Source of the DNA: Cladosporium sp. IMV 00045
Taxonomy: Eukaryota > Ascomycota > Dothideomycetes > Cladosporiales > Cladosporiaceae
Direction of reading: 5' to 3'
Length of the DNA stretch: 64,000 bases
Assembly (NCBI GenBank): GCA_001931905.2
Contig: MSJI02000725.1
Coordinates: forward strand, 1-64,000
The notes beneath the pieces were generated by a model. The model worked only from the letters and a program-made list of their open reading frames with translations. It had not been told where the DNA came from and searched no databases. This document shows positions 45,535 through 60,383 of this stretch, in pieces. Numbering within the stretch: the first letter of the stretch is position 1; every line of letters begins with the position of its first letter. The position numbers and the translations under genes are program-made.

Positions 45535-47838
45535 ATGGTCTCCGACCGCATCTACGAGCTGTGCCAGCCGGTCCTGGACGATGATGACTTGGGTGATGAG
45601 GAGAAGACCGACAAGCTCGAGGAAGTGCTGAGCAGCGAGCCTGCCTCACTCAAAGGCAAGGCTTTGGAAGATGCTGTCCTGGGTGCGCTGTGGCGATGGA
45701 AGGGCGCAAAGGAGAAGACCACCAGTCCTCAGACAATCCGTGGTGCCAACATTATCCGCTCTCGTTCGCCAGCGCCCTGGCTGCAACGTTCCAGCACCCC
45801 TTCAAATGCTGGCTCGCCACGACCTGCGAACGCTACTCCTGGTCCGCCTCCGGGTCTTGGGCCTCAACCACCGGCACTTGCCCGCACTATGAGCTCGAAT
45901 GCATCCCCCTTTACTTCACCAAGGCCTTCGCCGCGACTTCCGATCGCCACTCCGGCCATCCCGCATTCGCCCAGACTGAGTATGTACCAGTTCAGCGACT
46001 CATCGCCGAATACCGAGAACTATGGCGACTACGGCAGTGACAACGTCGATTGGCTGGTGAACGACGAAACCAGCAGCAACACTAGCTTTGGCGATTCCGG
46101 CTTTGGGAATGTATCCGATTACATGCAACCATACACTGCGGACATGAGCCCTTACGACATGCTTCGCTCCATCTTGCAGGACAACAGGAGCGATGAAGAG
46201 CTAGAGCGAATTCTGGAGGCCAATGGGTACGACCTCAGCCAAACAATCAATTTCTTGATGGAGGCTCAAGATCCCACTGCCTCTGCCAATGCGGCACAAG
46301 AGCAGCAAAACCGGACCTACTTGGTTGGCAAGAGCATGTCGCCTTCCTCTCGCCCGATTACACCCGTAGGCCAACAAAAGTCACCCATAGTCTGCCGTTA
46401 CTGGCTATCCTCAGGGCACTGCGCTCGTGCTGATTGTCGCTTTGCGCACACTCTGGAAAACCATGTTTGCAAGTTTTGGTTGCAGGGCAATTGCCTCGCG
46501 GGCAACCTCTGTCAATTTTCGCACGACCCGGTAGCCATGATGCAGCAGCTTTCTCTCACTAGCAGTAATAGCGAAGCTGGCACGCCTCAGCAGATGCCAC
46601 CCAACCTCCAGCTCCAGGATTATGACAGTTTCCCATCTCTGCAGCCTCAGACTAGTAATCCCTATGAAGACACAGATCCTCTGGTAGACCCTCAGACGAT
46701 CGGTAGTGTATTGTTGCAAAACCAGCAAGCCTTTGCTGCCGCTCCGCCAGGTCTCTTCCCCAACTTTGTTCCAACAGGCCCGCGCAATCCGTCTCTTCCA
46801 GCCTCTCGTCCTGGGAGCAGGCACACCTCTCGCGCACCTACTCCAGGGTCTCAACCGAACTTCAACGACGACGAGGCCTTTCCATCTCTTGGATCTGCTG
46901 CAGCCAACAGACCAGGCAAGCGTCACCACGGTAAACGAGGCGGACATGGCCACCACAACAACACCCAAGCCGCGCCCCAGCCCGGTTCTCTCGCCGACGT
47001 CGTTCGCATGAGCCCATCACCCGCACCATCCGGACCGAACGCTCGTGAGGCCATGCGCCGCGGCCTTCGCAACAACCGCAGCTTCACCTCCACGCGCGAA
47101 AACGGCAGTGCAGCCCTCTCAATTCCCGCACCCAAAGACGTCCCCTGGCTCGAGACGGGCGAGAACGTCAACCGCGCATACCTCAAAGCCCGCTCCGACG
47201 CCGTGCGCCACGGCGGCCTGCGCAACAAATTCCTGCAGTCCGCCGCGCAAGCGTGGAACCGCAACGACGCGCGCGGCGCCAAAGCGCTGTCCCTGCGCGG
47301 GCAGAACGAAAACGCCCTCATGCGCGAAGCCCACCGCGAAGCCGCGCGCGTGCTTTACGAGGAGCGCAACAAGCAGTTCAGCGAAGGCAAGCAGAAGGAA
47401 CTGTACATCGACCTGCATGGCTTGCACGCGGACGAAGCCGTCGTCTACCTCAGCGACTGTCTGCAAGAGCACAAGACCTCCGCGCGACCAGTCTACGCCA
47501 TCACGGGCACGGGCCACCACAGCAAGAACGGCAAGGATAAAGTGGGCAAAGCGGTAAGGCAGCATTTGACGGAGTGGCGGTACGATTTTCGCGAGTTCTC
47601 GGTGCCGGGGGATCGGAATAATGTGGGTGGCATTTTGGGAATTGATCCGAGTAGTTACGACAGGGAGGTTGCGCAGAAGGGCAGTTTGGGCAGTGGGGAC
47701 GGTGATAGTGGCATCGATATGATGACGGAGAGTAGTAAGAGGTTGGTGGATACGAAGCTGCTTTTGTCGAAGGAGGATCCAAGGAAGGCGCCGAGGGTGG
47801 AGTTGGAGCCCGAGGTGTTGGAGAGTGGGGATTCGTAG
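45535..47838 (+). CDS. CUE-like / CCCH zinc finger / SMR domain RNA-binding protein
   Basis: An intronless gene for 767 residues. In order: an N-terminal conserved helix region, Ser/Pro-rich sequence, and a CUE/UBA-like segment at about 200-245 (MLRSILQDNRSDEELERIL; YDLSQTINFLME). Two CCCH fingers follow at about 285-325 (CRYWLSSGHCARADCRFAH; CKFWLQGNCLAGNLCQFSH). Then come a DUF1771 helix pair at about 545-610 and an SMR domain at about 620-705 with the DLHGLH motif and TGTGHHSKNG. SMR domains of the Cue2/NONU-1 class cut mRNA in stalled ribosomes during No-Go decay. This protein combines ubiquitin-binding, RNA-binding and SMR modules and so could act there, which is inference. No orthologue symbol is assigned. 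Confidence 0.88.
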   Translation: MVSDRIYELCQPVLDDDDLGDEEKTDKLEEVLSSEPASLKGKALEDAVLGALWRWKGAKEKTTSPQTIRGANIIRSRSPAPWLQRSSTPSNAGSPRPANATPGPPPGLGPQPPALARTMSSNASPFTSPRPSPRLPIATPAIPHSPRLSMYQFSDSSPNTENYGDYGSDNVDWLVNDETSSNTSFGDSGFGNVSDYMQPYTADMSPYDMLRSILQDNRSDEELERILEANGYDLSQTINFLMEAQDPTASANAAQEQQNRTYLVGKSMSPSSRPITPVGQQKSPIVCRYWLSSGHCARADCRFAHTLENHVCKFWLQGNCLAGNLCQFSHDPVAMMQQLSLTSSNSEAGTPQQMPPNLQLQDYDSFPSLQPQTSNPYEDTDPLVDPQTIGSVLLQNQQAFAAAPPGLFPNFVPTGPRNPSLPASRPGSRHTSRAPTPGSQPNFNDDEAFPSLGSAAANRPGKRHHGKRGGHGHHNNTQAAPQPGSLADVVRMSPSPAPSGPNAREAMRRGLRNNRSFTSTRENGSAALSIPAPKDVPWLETGENVNRAYLKARSDAVRHGGLRNKFLQSAAQAWNRNDARGAKALSLRGQNENALMREAHREAARVLYEERNKQFSEGKQKELYIDLHGLHADEAVVYLSDCLQEHKTSARPVYAITGTGHHSKNGKDKVGKAVRQHLTEWRYDFREFSVPGDRNNVGGILGIDPSSYDREVAQKGSLGSGDGDSGIDMMTESSKRLVDTKLLLSKEDPRKAPRVELEPEVLESGDS

Positions 47839-48082
47839 GAAGGATATGATGAGATGAGATGAAATGAAACGGAAATGAAATTCTTAACCAATGTTTGAGT
47901 GAAGTTTTTCTGTTTTAATGTTGCTTGTGCCTGTTCGTGCAAAAAAAGTGATTAAAGTCGATCGTCTACGTCCCAAGTCTCGATCGTATACCGCTCGTAA
48001 GAAACCCCACATATACATATCACAACAATCACTCAGTACCTCACCCCAGTCCATCCAAAATGCCAGAGATTGAAAAGCATAT

Positions 48083-49924
48083 TTAGCAAACAGTCCTATG
48101 CACCCCCTCCCCCATGCCCCTCTTATGCTTCTCCTTCTCGTGCGCCCCGGCACCGGCGCTCCCGTGCTCCCGCTCGACGTTGTTCTTGTTCTGGAACGGC
48201 TGCCAGACTTTCAGGTCGATTTCGTCGCTGGCCATGACGCTCTCGGTGACGGCGAAAATGTCGCTGATCAAACGGTCCAAGAGGTCCAGGGACATGGTTT
48301 CGCGGACCACCACGCGGAGGATTTCCGTGGAGTCTTCTTTTGGTGGGAGAGGGTAGTCTGGTTTTTCGGTGGTGGTTAGATCGGGATCCTGGGAGTGGGG
48401 TTGATGGGGTGGGAAGGGAGGGGGAAAAGAGACGTACTCGGAATGATATACTGCTTTGCGCGCAGCAGGTTGGAGATGCTGACTTGCTTCACATGGGGAT
48501 ACTGCTGCTTGAAATCGTCCGTGAGAGTGAACGCCACAACGGGCAAGCCGGCGTTATAGTCCTCGCTCGTCTCTCCGTCTTTGCCCTCATAGTACTCTCC
48601 CTTCTTATACGCCGTCTGGCCCTTGGGCCTGTGGATGTCGCTCACGCAGCGGTACCAGCCGGTGGATTCGAGGGATTTGCTCAGCAGCCGCGCGTTGGCG
48701 AGGGAGTTCTCCATGATCGCCCGATAGCCTTCGAAGCCCAGGTGGATCAGGTTGTAGTACTGGGCGATGATTTGGGCACCTGGGCGGGAAAAGTTGAGCG
48801 TGAAGGATTCTTCGGTCCCGCCCAGGTAGTGTAGTTCGAAGATTAGGTGTTTGGGCAGGTAGGATTCGTCGCGCCAGATTATCCACCCGACGCCGGCGTA
48901 GACGAGGCCGAACTGGGAGGTGTCAGTGAGACATGCGTTGAATAGGGTGTGTATCGATGCACGTTGAGAGGTGCACTCGAGATCGTCTGACGATAACTGA
49001 TACTGACAAGAAATCACTCACCTTGTGGCCAGACGTGTTGATCGACTTCACTCTCGGCAGCTCAAAGTTCCACTTATGCCCCCCAGCCTTCGCATTGGTG
49101 AACGGTGCGATAAAACCGCCACTCGCAGCATCCACATGGATCGGGATATCCACGCCATGCTTCTTCTCATACTCGTCCAGAATGTCGTGAATTTCCCAAA
49201 CCGGCTCGTAGTGACCCGTATAAGTACTTCCCAGAATGACGAACACGCCAATAGTGTTCTCGTCGATATTCTGCTTCACCAGCTCCGGATCCAAACGATA
49301 CGAGCTCTTCTCCGAAACGGGCAGAATACGAGCCTCGACTTCGAAGTAGCGGGCGAACTTCTCCAACGCCACTTGCGCGTTGGCGCCCATGACGATGTTC
49401 GGTTTGGAAGTGTCTTTACCTTCGGCAGTGCGCTTCTCCTGCCACCTACGCTTCATGGCCAGACCGCCGAGGTGGATGGCCTCGCTGGAGCCCGTCGTGG
49501 CGGAACCGATGGCTTTCTCGCCCTTCTGCACGCCCCACAGGTGGGCGATGATGCTGACGCAGCGCGCGTGGATGTCCATCATGGCCGGGTACTCGTCGGC
49601 GTCGGCGAGGTTCTTGCTCAAATTCTCGACCATGAGGGCCTCGGCTTCGCGCTCCATGTAGGTGCCGACGAAGGAGGCGAGGTTGAGGTTCGGCCGGCCG
49701 TCGAGGTCAAGCTCGTCTTTGAGCATGGAGTGCACGGCGTCGGAGGGGGCGCCTTGCTGCGGGATTTTGAATTTGGAGAGCTCGGTTTGCGCATTGTAGC
49801 GGCTGCTGTAGGGGGTGAGGTGGGAGACTGCGCTGCGGGAATGGGCGCGGTGGGATTGGTGAGGGTGGTCGTGCAGTTTCGAGATGACATCGTCTGGGTC
49901 GACGTGTCTTGCTAGTCCTGCCAT
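48083..49924 (-). CDS. GAD1: Glutamate decarboxylase
   Basis: A PLP enzyme converting glutamate to GABA and CO2 in the cytosol, feeding the GABA shunt and acid/oxidative stress tolerance. It has 550 residues in three exons, 49022..49924, 48438..48912 and 48083..48357, summing to 551 codons. The PLP lysine is K301, the last residue of exon 1, in SINTSGHK. HVDAASGGF carries the aspartate that contacts the PLP ring nitrogen, and GSATTGSSEA is the phosphate loop. The C-terminus (residues 520-550) is basic and His/Gly-rich and does not clearly show the calmodulin-binding motif of plant GADs. A 109-nt intron lies directly after the lysine codon. The start MAGLARHVDPDDV fits the fungal family. Confidence 0.96.
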
Positions 49925-51199
49925 TGTGGTTGTGAGTCTGATTTGTGAGATCGATAGCAAGGATGACCTGGGTGTCGAAGAAGAAAAGAAGAAAAGAAGG
50001 TCTCGAGAAAAGCCTGGGAAGGTCAAAGAGAGGATTCCTGATACTTATAATACCACGTCAAGATGCGTAGTGAGTGGTCAATACACCATTGGAGCTTCCT
50101 GTGAATGAGGCATTGCGTATACATGACTGACGTAAGGCCGTGACGAAGAACTTCCAAATCACTCTGCAGAGATGGGGCAGATCAGGCCATGTAAAAGACA
50201 AAAACGAGGGGCATTTCCATAGAAAACCTGCATTCTGCATTCAACTTGAGGTTGAGAGCTCCATCGTGTCGGTTAGGACGGCCAGCTGTCTCCGCGGGAC
50301 TCCGTCCGATGACGAAATGTTGCGGTGGAAGGAGAGAGCTCAGTGCTGTTTGATCAGGCATTGGAGTTGGGACAGCTGCCGTCGATTTGTGGTGTTGTCG
50401 AATTGGCAGCACGATTCGAATCTTTGGTAAGATATATGCATTTGAGAGACACCGACGAAATCGGCATCATGTTTACTGCACCCGGTCTTCCGTTGTTGCT
50501 CAAGTGGGCCTGTTCGCCTTGGCTCTACTTGGCAGGCTTGTCATCATTGTTCTTATACAGGTCGATTGCATTAAATTGATTGATATAGAGGCGCTGATTT
50601 ACTGCGTGATGGCCTTGGGCCCGGTGACTATGCCTCGCTCTTGATGATGGTCTGTTAAGGAATCCTATTCCCGACATCCAGGCATGCCTCAAAGGAACAG
50701 AAGTCGTCGCGTATAGCTGGACATGCATCGTTACACATCATTGCATAAGTTTTAGCTTATTATACCTCGAGCTCCCTTCTTTATTGTCCCCCGCTCTCAA
50801 AAGGCAGTGGAAATACCGACTATGCAGTACCGTTGGAAGTGTGCCATCTCGACGCTTGAGGCATGGAGTGATACGCTACATTGTCTTCCAACGCCCAATG
50901 TACCCTGGCCGTCAGTACCTGCTTTCTTCCTGTTCACATTCGTAACAGGTCATAACGAATAACAAAACTCACATTTCTCTACGGTCTTGAGACATCATTC
51001 CACCTCGCGTTCGCAACACCGAATGAACCCTGATGGCGGAGTTCTGGCCTGCCGAGCCGCTGCATCGTAGTCGTCATCGCCATCCGCGTAGAGCGATGGC
51101 GTGCAACAGACCGTAGGCATCACTATTCCTCTTTGTCAGAATCGCGTATCTTCTCGTCTTTCTTCTCTCCATCTTCACCATATCAACAGGTGAATAAAC
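49925..51199. other. Divergent promoter region, GAD1 / fasciclin gene
   Basis: About 1.3 kb between divergent start codons. Purine-rich sequence lies just upstream of GAD1 (49978-50035). Open frames of 70-100 codons occur on both strands but none is convincing. No RNA gene was seen. Confidence 0.45.
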
Positions 51200-52722
51200 A
51201 TGAAGTTCTCCAACGTTCTGCCATTTGTGGCAGCTGGCTCTGCTTTCATTCTGCCCTCCGAAGAGGTACTTCAGGATGTCTCCACTGAGGAGAATCACCG
51301 TGGTGGCAACGCCTGGTACGAGGATGTAGTCTCGACCAAGGACGATGTCGTTTCCAGCTTCAAGAAGCACTACGACGAGGTGACCGAGACTTCGAAGAAT
51401 GCTTGGAACGATGTCACCGAACAATCAAAGAACGCTCTTGATGCCGCCTTCGCGAAGGCTGACGAAACCATTGAGAGCTTCAGTGAGAAGGTTCACGATA
51501 CCGCTTTCGATGCTGAGTCCTGGCTCGAGTCTGAGATGCAGTCTTTCGATGACCCGAACCACGGTCCTCCTCACGACGGACCTCCTCATGATGGTCCTCA
51601 CCACCCGCCACACGACGGCCCCCATCACCCGCCGCACCATGGTCCGCCGAACCACACCGTGTATGAGCTCATTGCCAGCAGCAAGTACACCACCAAGTTC
51701 GCGAAGCTCCTTGGGCACTACCCTGAGCTCATCGAGAAGCTCAATAGCACCAAGGCGAACTACGTACGTTCCTCCGTTGCTTCATTAAGCTCAACAACCT
51801 GCTAACAAAACCATGATAGACCGTCTTCGCTCCCACGGACAAGGCATTTGAGAAGATCCCCGATCACCACAAGAAGGTCAGCAAGGAATTTCTCGAGGCT
51901 CTCCTGTCCTACCACGTCGTCGAGGACCTTTACCCAGCCAAGCGTGTGCTCTTCACGCACACTGTGCCCACTCTTCTGCAAGGCGAGCACCTCGCCGGCG
52001 AGCCGAAACCCCAGCGCCTAGGCTTCCACATCGGCCTGAGGGGACTGACCGTCAACTTTTACTCCCGCATCGTCGCCATCAACATATTCGGTACCAATGG
52101 CGTAATCCACGGCGTGGACTCCATCCTCCTCCCGCCACCCAACGTCGCCACCATCATCGATCTCCTCCCGGGCGAATTCTCCACCCTCGAGCTGGGCCTC
52201 GGCAAGACCGGCCTGTTCGACATGATCAACAGCACCGACCACAAGGGCGGCACTTTCTTCGCGCCATCCAACTTCGCTTTCCAGAAACTCGGCCCTAGGA
52301 TCAACGCCTTCCTCTTCAGCAAGTACGGGCAGAAGTACCTCAAAGCCCTGCTCGAGTACCACCTCGTGCCGGACAACACGCTCTACTCGGACGCTTACTA
52401 CAGCGCTGACAGCGACAGCCAGGAAGGCGTGCCCAAGGGCTACTTCCACGTCGACCTGCCCACGCTGCTCGAGGATCGTAGCCTCAGTGTCGACATTGCC
52501 CGCTATGGCGGCTACATTAGCATCAAGATCAACGGCTTTGGCCGCGTCTCGGTGCAGGATGGTATCGCTCAGGACGGTGTCATTCAGGTCGTGAGTGATG
52601 TGCTCATCCCGCCTAAGAAGGTCCCCGGTGGTCCTGGTTTGAAGCAGTGGGCTGGTGAGGAGTTGGAGGTTGAGGATTTGGTGGAGAGGCTTGAGCCTTT
52701 TGTTAAGAAGGATGATCTTTGA
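51200..52722 (+). CDS. Secreted protein with two fasciclin (FAS1) domains
   Basis: A 488-residue protein with a signal peptide (MKFSNVLPFVAAGSAFILP), so probably secreted or cell-wall associated. Exons are 51200..51763 and 51820..52722, with a 56-nt intron. After the signal comes an amphipathic helical segment rich in Lys, Glu and Ser (about 40-110), then a His/Pro/Gly/Asp repeat (about 117-150; units like HGPPHDGPPHDGP). Two FAS1 domains follow, at about 152-300 (TVYELIASSKYTTKFAKLL; TVFAPTDKAFEKIP; LLSYHVV) and about 315-460 (TFFAPSNFAFQKLG; LLEYHLVPD). FAS1 domains mediate adhesion. No GPI signal is visible, because the C-terminus is charged (FVKKDDL). The His/Pro repeat could bind metal ions. 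Secretion is well supported; the partner is unknown. Confidence 0.9.
51553..51655 (+). repeat. His/Pro-rich in-frame repeat in the fasciclin gene
   Basis: Imperfect repeats of CCTCCTCACGACGGA-like units encode runs of HGPPHDGP and HHPPHDGP between the helical stalk and the first FAS1 domain. The lengths stay in multiples of three. Confidence 0.75.
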
Positions 52723-56247
<3,525 letters not shown>

Positions 56248-56414
56248 TTGATTTCATTATGCGAAATTCAAGTTTTCTTGCTTTGTTAAAAGATGATGTG
56301 AGCATGCTGCGAGGCGAACCTTTTCTATTCTTCACGTCTTATTGCGACTTTCTCTCTCGCATATTTTCCTATAGATGGCTGTACAGTGTTCTCGACGTTT
56401 TCGAAAGCAAAAAA

Positions 56415-56434
56415 NNNNNNNNNNNNNNNNNNNN
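56415..56434. other. Assembly gap (20 N) inside poly-A
   Basis: Twenty N bases follow AAAAA and are followed by 34 A bases (56435-56468). This marks an unresolved homopolymer or scaffold join of nominal length. The true distance is unknown. Confidence 0.98.
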
Positions 56435-56470
<36 letters not shown>

Positions 56471-56473
56471 GAT

Positions 56474-56489
56474 GCTCTATCCATAGAGC
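56474..56489. repeat. Hairpin GCTCTAT-CC-ATAGAGC beside the gap
   Basis: A perfect 7-bp inverted repeat with a 2-base centre, starting six bases after the poly-A tract. Together with the homopolymer it may explain the failed assembly. Confidence 0.7.
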
Positions 56490-58391
56490 GTGGTCATTCA
56501 TCCTTGGTGCAATGTGGTTAGGCCACCAGGGCTAGATCCCCATCATTCTTCATGGCATTTACGAGTTGGAAGGGCCATCAGAGTGGCCATCTCAGGATGG
56601 TTTTATTGTGGGAATCGTTCGCCGGCGCAACTGTCAAGTCGTGACCAAGCGTCATCGTTTCGGCTCTCATCACAGGACTCGCAGGGTACATGTAATAGAC
56701 CCCACTACCATTTCGCTGCCATTGTGTTCAATCCACCAGTTTTTTGAAAGAGCGAAGGCACCTCATCGATTGCCGGGAGCCTTTGCGTTTCAAGGCGGCT
56801 ATACCACCTTGGACACAGGCCTTCATCAAACGATGACATGCTGCAGTGATGATATGCCTCGGTACCGGCCCATCGCCACTAGCGACGTAGTAGAGGCCGG
56901 GGCGTTGGCACCAAAGATGCGGGCAATCATGCAGGTGAGATGTGAACTACTGTGACCCAGTCGAAAGCGCCACACTTTATCTACTTGATCAAAAATCCCG
57001 CCGGATGCAGACATCGCACGGAAGAGGACAACTTCTGGACGAGATGATCTTCCGCTCCCCGCGATGCTTGATTTGTTCGAAGTGGCGGTGGCTCGTATGC
57101 AACTTCGAAGATGACGGCTAGACTCGCGGATTTGCAGCGCTTGTGAAGGACCCTTGGGGGATATTTCGTCATTGACGATGGATGAGATCTCAGATTAGAT
57201 CTTTGGCCACCGCACGTTTGGTGATGACAATTATCACCAATCGCTGACGTTTAGATTTTCACTAAGTGAACATGGCAAGAACGAGATATTCGTGAATTGT
57301 TGTTTGCTATGATCGTGGTATAGCCACCAACATGGTCGGAGAAGTGAGGTGGATCAGAAAGTTGCCTTGTACTGCAGCAGTGTAAGGGTATACGCGCCTA
57401 GTGACAACAAAAATCTCCGTAGCCTCGAGTTCGCAGACTCTATCCTCACCGTCGTCCAATCGTCAAGGCAACCCTGAGCATCTACCCCAAGAATTGTCTC
57501 TTCGGCTGCATGCGCACTGGACGCATCGCTGCTCGACCCTTTTCGATCCAAGGATCCTCCCGTCGAGTAGTCACAAGGTGCTGCGTATCGAGGCCCTCGA
57601 TCTATGCGACCGCCCGCAGAAACACCACAGTCCGTAGCTATCGAACCGCTCACAATGCGCCCAAAGGGACCACTTATGGGCAGCTCGATGCCAAGCGACG
57701 TCGCTCGCATGCTTGCGATCAAGTCTGAGAATGTTCCAAAGGCTCTTAGTCTGATGAGTATGACATCGTCGACCTCTTAATCCCCAGTGTTTGTGCCCAC
57801 AACGGCCAACCCGGCATACAGCGCCGGCGACGATCTGCGACTGCTTCTCCCACCGTTTTGGAACGCGAGTTCTGGTGTCAGTGCTAGCCAGTGGGGGTTT
57901 GGACGAAAAGAAATTCACCTGATGGCACTGGCACACCGATGGATGGGAGCAGGGGTAGGCGTCGCCAGATCGTGAGATAGAAAGTAACCCTGCTGCCCTT
58001 TTCGATCCTGACAGCGCCCCATTCCTCTTTCCCCTGCCCCAAATCCATCTCGTTCCTGCGTCTCGGTAGCTGGTAGAGAGATCTATGACCGCCATCCCTG
58101 GACCCATCCATCGCATCGCATCTCATCTTGGATGACCCTGATCCCCAGATCCAGCCCTCCACCTTACTATCTACCCAACAGCACAACCGGTTCCATCTGC
58201 ACTCGCACGCGCCACACCAACATTTGAAAGGCTTTTATTCTCATGACGACTCGTTGAACCTAGTTCACTAACCTCCGCCACAATCAAGCGCAACAACAAT
58301 CTTCTCCTTCCTTAAGTAATCTGTTCATATACATATCTGACGGCGACCAAACCTTCGGGGTTCACCAGCGTTTTAACACCAAGGAAACATA

Positions 58392-60383
58392 ATGTCTCAG
58401 CCAAATCGGATCTTGATATACTTACTCCGACGGGACCTCCGCCTCGCCGACAACCCCATCTTCAACGAGCTCGCCAAAATCAACAGCCAGTCCCAAAAGC
58501 CTTTCACTCACCTCTTGCCGGTCTACGTGTTTCCCGCTCAGCAGCTCGAAGTTTCTGGTTTTCTGAAGGACGGCGAGAAGTCCCCTTACCCCGAAGCGAG
58601 GAGCCAAGTCGGAGGGTTCTGGAGATGCGGCAGATTGCGTTCCAAGTTTCTGGCCCAGAGCGTGTGGGATGTCAAGCAGGATCTTGAAAATATCGGCAGC
58701 GGATTGGCGGTCCGCGCTGGTACGGTTAAGGATGCTGTCAATTCGATCGTCGAAAGCTACCGAGACCAGGAGGGTGCGGAGCTTCATGGCTTGTGGATGA
58801 CGAAGGAAGATGGCTGGGAGGAGGAGTATGAAGAGAAAGACGTCGAAGCGATTATGGACCGTGAAGGCAAGGAGTTCAAGCTTTGGGTTGATGAGAAGTA
58901 TCTTGTGGATGAGTAAGAGTTTGACCCTTCATTCTGATTGCCATTGTAATTGCTAACAATTTTCTGCCAAAGCCGCGATCTGCCCTTCAAAGACCCACGA
59001 GAACTCAAGGATGTGTTCACATCGTTCAGAAACACCGTCGAGCCGCTCAGAGAGGCTCCACGCAAGCAGCTCCCTAAACCGGATAAATTGCTACCCCTAC
59101 CGAATCACATTCCTCCCCAGGCTGCACCATTCCAGATGCCGGATACCCTCAATGGAGTCGTTGATGCATTGCACAAACCTCTCCCCGTTGACTTGGGGAT
59201 GCCTAACATGCCTCTAGAGAAGCCCTCGGGAGCTGTGGACGCTCACCCTTTTAACGGCGGATCGAAATCCGGCATCGAGCGCGTTCGCCACTTGATTGAA
59301 TCAGGATCGATGACTAGCTACAAAGACACCCGCAACGGGCTCATCGGACAAGACTTCAGCACCAAGCTCTCCGCCTGGCTGGCACTGGGCAGCATCACAG
59401 CCCGCCAGGTTCACTGGCTCATGGTCGACTTCGAAGACGGCAAAACGGCCCTTGGCAAATCGACACAAGGCTACGGCGAAGGCGAAAACAAAGGCACCGC
59501 CGGCGTGCGCTTCGAGCTCCTCTGGCGCGACTACATGCGCCTCTGCACCAAGAAATTCGGCTCGCGCCTCTTCATGGTCGACGGCTACCGCCGCGACGCC
59601 GAGGCCAACTTCAAATTCATCAGCAGCCCCTTCACGCATTCGACGGCGAAGAAAAACTCCCACGGCGTCAACGACGCCGACACCCGCGCTGCCGTCGAGC
59701 GCTTCGTCGCCGGCCGCACCGGCACGGGTCTCATCGACGCTTCTCAGCGCGAGCTCTTCCTCACGGGCTACACGTCCAACCGCACGCGCCAGAACGTCGC
59801 TTCCTACCTGAGCAAACACTTGGGCATCGACTGGAGGCTGGGCGCCGAGTGGTACGAGACCAACCTCGTCGACTACGACGTCCACAGCAACTGGGGCAAC
59901 TGGCAGTACGTGGCGGGCGTGGGCAACGACCCGCGCGGCTCGGCGAGGATTTTCAACCCCGTCAAGCAGGCCGTCGATTATGATTCTCACGGCGAGTATG
60001 TGCGCATGTGGATCCCGGAATTGCGTGATGTTGGACGCAGCAGTGGCGGGAAGCAGGAGAAGCCGAACGGTCAGACGCACGAGGACAGCATGGAGAGTTT
60101 GATGGGTGTTTTCCAACCTTGGCGTATTCCTGACGACGAGAAAGAGAAGTTGGGCTTGAAGGGCCTGGACTGGGTTGAAAAACCTCTGATTAAGATTAAC
60201 TTCTCTGTCAATCGTCGTGGAGGCGGACAGAAGCGTGGCGGTGGAGGCGGTGGCGGTGGACCAGGCCCGTCTCGCGGTGGTGGTTACGGGAAGAGTGGAC
60301 GCGGCGGCCGCGGAGGGAGAGGGAAGGGTGAGCGCGGTGGCAAGGACGGCCGTTCTGGCATGATGGAGAAGGCTGGGTGGTGA
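58392..60383 (+). CDS. cry-DASH: Cryptochrome DASH (photolyase/cryptochrome family)
   Basis: A 643-residue flavoprotein of the DASH branch, with blue-light sensing and repair of CPDs in single-stranded DNA. Exons are 58392..58912 and 58973..60383, with a 60-nt intron containing CTAAC. The N-terminal photolyase alpha/beta domain covers about residues 6-190 (LIYLLRRDLRLADNPIF). The FAD-binding domain covers about 270-510 (TSYKDTRNGLIGQDFSTKLS; RFELLWRDYMRLCTKKFG; GTGLIDASQRELFLTGYTSN; NWGNWQYVAGVGNDPRG). The tail (about 575-643) is an RGG-type sequence (GQKRGGGGGGGGPGPSRGGG), a common fungal cry-DASH feature thought to bind nucleic acid. The family call is secure. The symbol is a class name. 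Confidence 0.96.

Larger units (their letters stand above)
56248..58391. other. Intergenic region with assembly gap
   Basis: About 2.1 kb between ARG5,6 and cry-DASH, containing an N gap (56415-56434), a poly-A tract and a small hairpin. Open frames up to about 180 codons occur (for example minus 57571-58116), but their translations look like noise. The last 300 bases are CT-rich leader for cry-DASH. No gene is supported, although one interrupted by the gap cannot be excluded. Confidence 0.4.

Noticed and set aside
57571..58116. A 181-codon minus frame upstream of cry-DASH
   Set aside because: Its composition is rich in Arg, Trp and Cys with no motif, and it overlaps the probable cry-DASH promoter and leader.
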